Origin: Bradyrhizobium elkanii USDA 76
GTDB taxonomy: Bacteria; Pseudomonadota; Alphaproteobacteria; Rhizobiales; Xanthobacteraceae
DNA length: 64,000 nucleotides
Direction of reading: 5' to 3'
Assembly (NCBI RefSeq): GCF_023278185.1
Contig: NZ_CP066357.1
Span: forward strand, 62,001-126,000
This document shows positions 62,411 to 64,000 of this stretch, one piece after another. The notes beneath the pieces were generated by a model. It was not told the DNA's origin. It ran no database searches and was given only the letters and a program-made list of their open reading frames with translations. Both the position numbers and the translations under genes were made by a program. The first letter of the stretch is position 1, and each line of letters opens with the position of its first letter.

Positions 62411-64000
62411 ATGGCGGGAAAGATCAGCATGGGCGCGCGGCGCGAGGTGGTGTCGGTGGTAACGGAGCGTTACCGATCGGCCAAACGAGCGGAGAAGGGA
62501 CGGATCCTCGACGAGCTGTGCGCGACGACTGGCTGGCATCGCAAGCATGCGGTGCGCGCGCTCAGGCGACGCGAGGCGGTTGGACCGGGCGAGGTCGAGG
62601 CAACAAGAAAGCGAAGACGCAGATATGGCGCGACGATCAAGGACGCGCTGACTGCGCTGTGGGAGGCGTCGGATCGGGTGTGCGGCAAGCGGCTCAAGGT
62701 GATGATCCCGACCTTGCTGCCTGCCCTTGAGCGACATGGCCGATTGCAGCTTGGCCAGTCGGACCGTGACCGTGTTCTGGCTATCAGCGCCGCCACCATC
62801 GATCGCCTGCTCGTCGATGTGAAGATCGCGGCGAGCGGCGGCAGGCGGCGCCGTGCCGGGTTCCATTCGGCAATCCGGCGCGAGGTCCCGATCCGCACCT
62901 TCAATGACTGGAACAGCCCGCCGCCGGGCTTCTGCGAGGTCGACATGGTCGCCCATGGCGGCACGTCGGTGGCTGGCTCGTTCATCCAGACCCTGACGAT
63001 GGTCGATATCGCCACGGGCTGGACGGAGTGCCTGCCGTTGCTGACGCGGGATGGCTCGCTGGTTGCCGAGGCGATCAACCGCGCACAGAGCCTGTTCCCC
63101 TGGCTCTTGCGCGGCGTGGACTTCGACAACGACAGCGCCTTCATGAACGATGTCGTCGTGCCAGGGTGCCGCCAACAGAAGCTCGAGGTGACGCGCTCGC
63201 GTGCCTATAAGAAGAACGATCAGGCGTTCGTCGAGCAGAAGAATGGTGCCGTCGTCCGCCGCCTCATGGGCTATGGCCGCTTCGATGGCGTCGAGACGGC
63301 GCGTATGATGGGCCGCCTTTATGCTGCGGCACGGCTCTACGTCAACTTCTTCCAGCCGTCGTTCAAGCTGAAGGAGAAGCGTCGCGAAGGGGCTAAAGTG
63401 ATCAAGCGTTATCATGCTCCGTTGACGCCCTATCAGCGCGCGCTGGCCCATCCCAAGGTGACCGCGGCTGTAAAGCGGCGGCTACGCGATCAGTATCGCT
63501 CGCTCGATCCGGTCGCGCTGTTGGCCGAGATTCGCGCAACCCAGGACGAACTCGGCAATCGCGTCGATCGTCGTGCCGGACAGGCGCGCTGCCTGCAACG
63601 CGCTTGCACGAGCACCGCGCCGGCGACCGCGGCGACGTTTGCGAAGACGCTCGGCAAGACGGTGACGGCCGGCGAGCCGCGTGCCACGCACCGGCGAAGC
63701 CGTCGGCCCTATAAGACCAGGGTTCGCATGCCGTCCAAGCTCGACCCGCATCTTGCTGCGATCGAAGCCTGGCTCGCAGAGCAGCCGCAGCTGACTGCAC
63801 TCGCCATCGTCGGCCGGCTGAGCGAGAAACACCCCGAGGAGTTCGGGACGAGACAGCATTCGATCGTGCAGCGTCTGCTGAGGGCGCTTAGACGGAGGGC
63901 TGCCGAGCAGTTGGTCGCGGAGGAGTCGCTCGGCGACGCCACCACCGCTGCCCCATTGTCCGGGGTTGTGGACGGCTCGGGCTATGTAGGGCCCGACCCG
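62411..64000 (+). CDS. DDE integrase-core transposase (ISNCY-like), 3' end beyond window
   Basis: A frame of 530 codons opens at ATG 62411 (MAGKISMGARREVVSVVTER) and continues to the right edge without a stop. The N-terminal region has HTH character (KGRILDELCATTGWHRKHAV). The rve core has GFCEVDMVAHGGTSVAGSFI (D), WLLRGVDFDNDSAFMNDVVV (D) and NDQAFVEQKNGAVVRRLMGY (E). The C-terminal third is basic with a second HTH-like part (LTALAIVGRLSEKHPEEFG). It follows the right end of IS21-d by about 85 bp. The family call is by resemblance. Confidence 0.85.
   Translation, partial: MAGKISMGARREVVSVVTERYRSAKRAEKGRILDELCATTGWHRKHAVRALRRREAVGPGEVEATRKRRRRYGATIKDALTALWEASDRVCGKRLKVMIPTLLPALERHGRLQLGQSDRDRVLAISAATIDRLLVDVKIAASGGRRRRAGFHSAIRREVPIRTFNDWNSPPPGFCEVDMVAHGGTSVAGSFIQTLTMVDIATGWTECLPLLTRDGSLVAEAINRAQSLFPWLLRGVDFDNDSAFMNDVVVPGCRQQKLEVTRSRAYKKNDQAFVEQKNGAVVRRLMGYGRFDGVETARMMGRLYAAARLYVNFFQPSFKLKEKRREGAKVIKRYHAPLTPYQRALAHPKVTAAVKRRLRDQYRSLDPVALLAEIRATQDELGNRVDRRAGQARCLQRACTSTAPATAATFAKTLGKTVTAGEPRATHRRSRRPYKTRVRMPSKLDPHLAAIEAWLAEQPQLTALAIVGRLSEKHPEEFGTRQHSIVQRLLRALRRRAAEQLVAEESLGDATTAAPLSGVVDGSGYVGPDP

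Overview
The window looks like an accessory region of a rhizobial genome, most likely the symbiosis island or a plasmid-like segment of a Bradyrhizobium strain. This is inferred from the high GC, a XopD/NopD/Bel2-5-style type III effector, a second ftsZ, a squalene-hopene cyclase, a RopB/Omp25-like porin and the families of insertion sequences. No rRNA or complete tRNA was seen. More than half of the DNA is transposable elements or their debris, and many ordinary genes are cut at one or both ends.

Layout. 1-2.3 kb: a long type III effector reading frame on the minus strand that runs off the left edge. 2.4-6.7 kb: an IS3-family element (copy 1) split by an IS66 element with a clean 8-bp target duplication. 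6.7-13.4 kb: plasmid-flavoured DNA with two ribbon-helix-helix proteins, a 22-bp iteron array and a HTH replication-like protein carrying ETVN repeats, between two IS1380 elements in opposite orientation. 13.4-18.2 kb: low-copy cargo made of a HExxH metalloprotease, an HNH nuclease with a poly-Asp tail convergent with a HEPN-like protein, and a peptidoglycan-type L,D-transpeptidase-like gene overlapping a small ORF. 18.3-21.7 kb: IS1380 and integrase remnants, then ftsZ and a coiled-coil DNA-binding protein. 21.8-25 kb: IS3 copy 2 and a graveyard of IS fragments, with a possible tRNA 3' end. 25-34.3 kb: truncated sdaA, intact glyA, truncated salicylyl-CoA hydroxylase, shc, damaged ligD, IS6, a parA remnant and an outer-membrane protein.

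34.3-51.4 kb is the most remarkable part. One IS3-family element of about 1.3 kb has been inflated to about 17 kb by nested insertions: an IS110 element (itself split by an IS21) at its orfA/orfB junction, and two further IS21 elements inside orfB. Each of those two IS21 elements has its istB interrupted at the same codon of the Walker B motif, one by an IS110/IS1111-type element and the other by a RIT (recombinase-in-trio) element, which in turn carries IS3 copy 3 inside its second recombinase. The IS110 element in istB has a 3' non-coding segment that folds like a bridge RNA, and its internal loop carries an 11-nt match to the istB insertion site.

51.4-57.4 kb: a minus-strand metabolic cluster with a BKACE-family enzyme, a SnoaL-like protein, a 911-aa adenylation-carrier-thioesterase synthetase, two very small ORFs and an aldo/keto reductase. 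It is a plausible small-molecule pathway. 57.8-64 kb: an IS4-family element with a 9-bp target duplication, an IS66 remnant, another IS21 with a frameshifted istB, and a DDE transposase that runs off the right edge.
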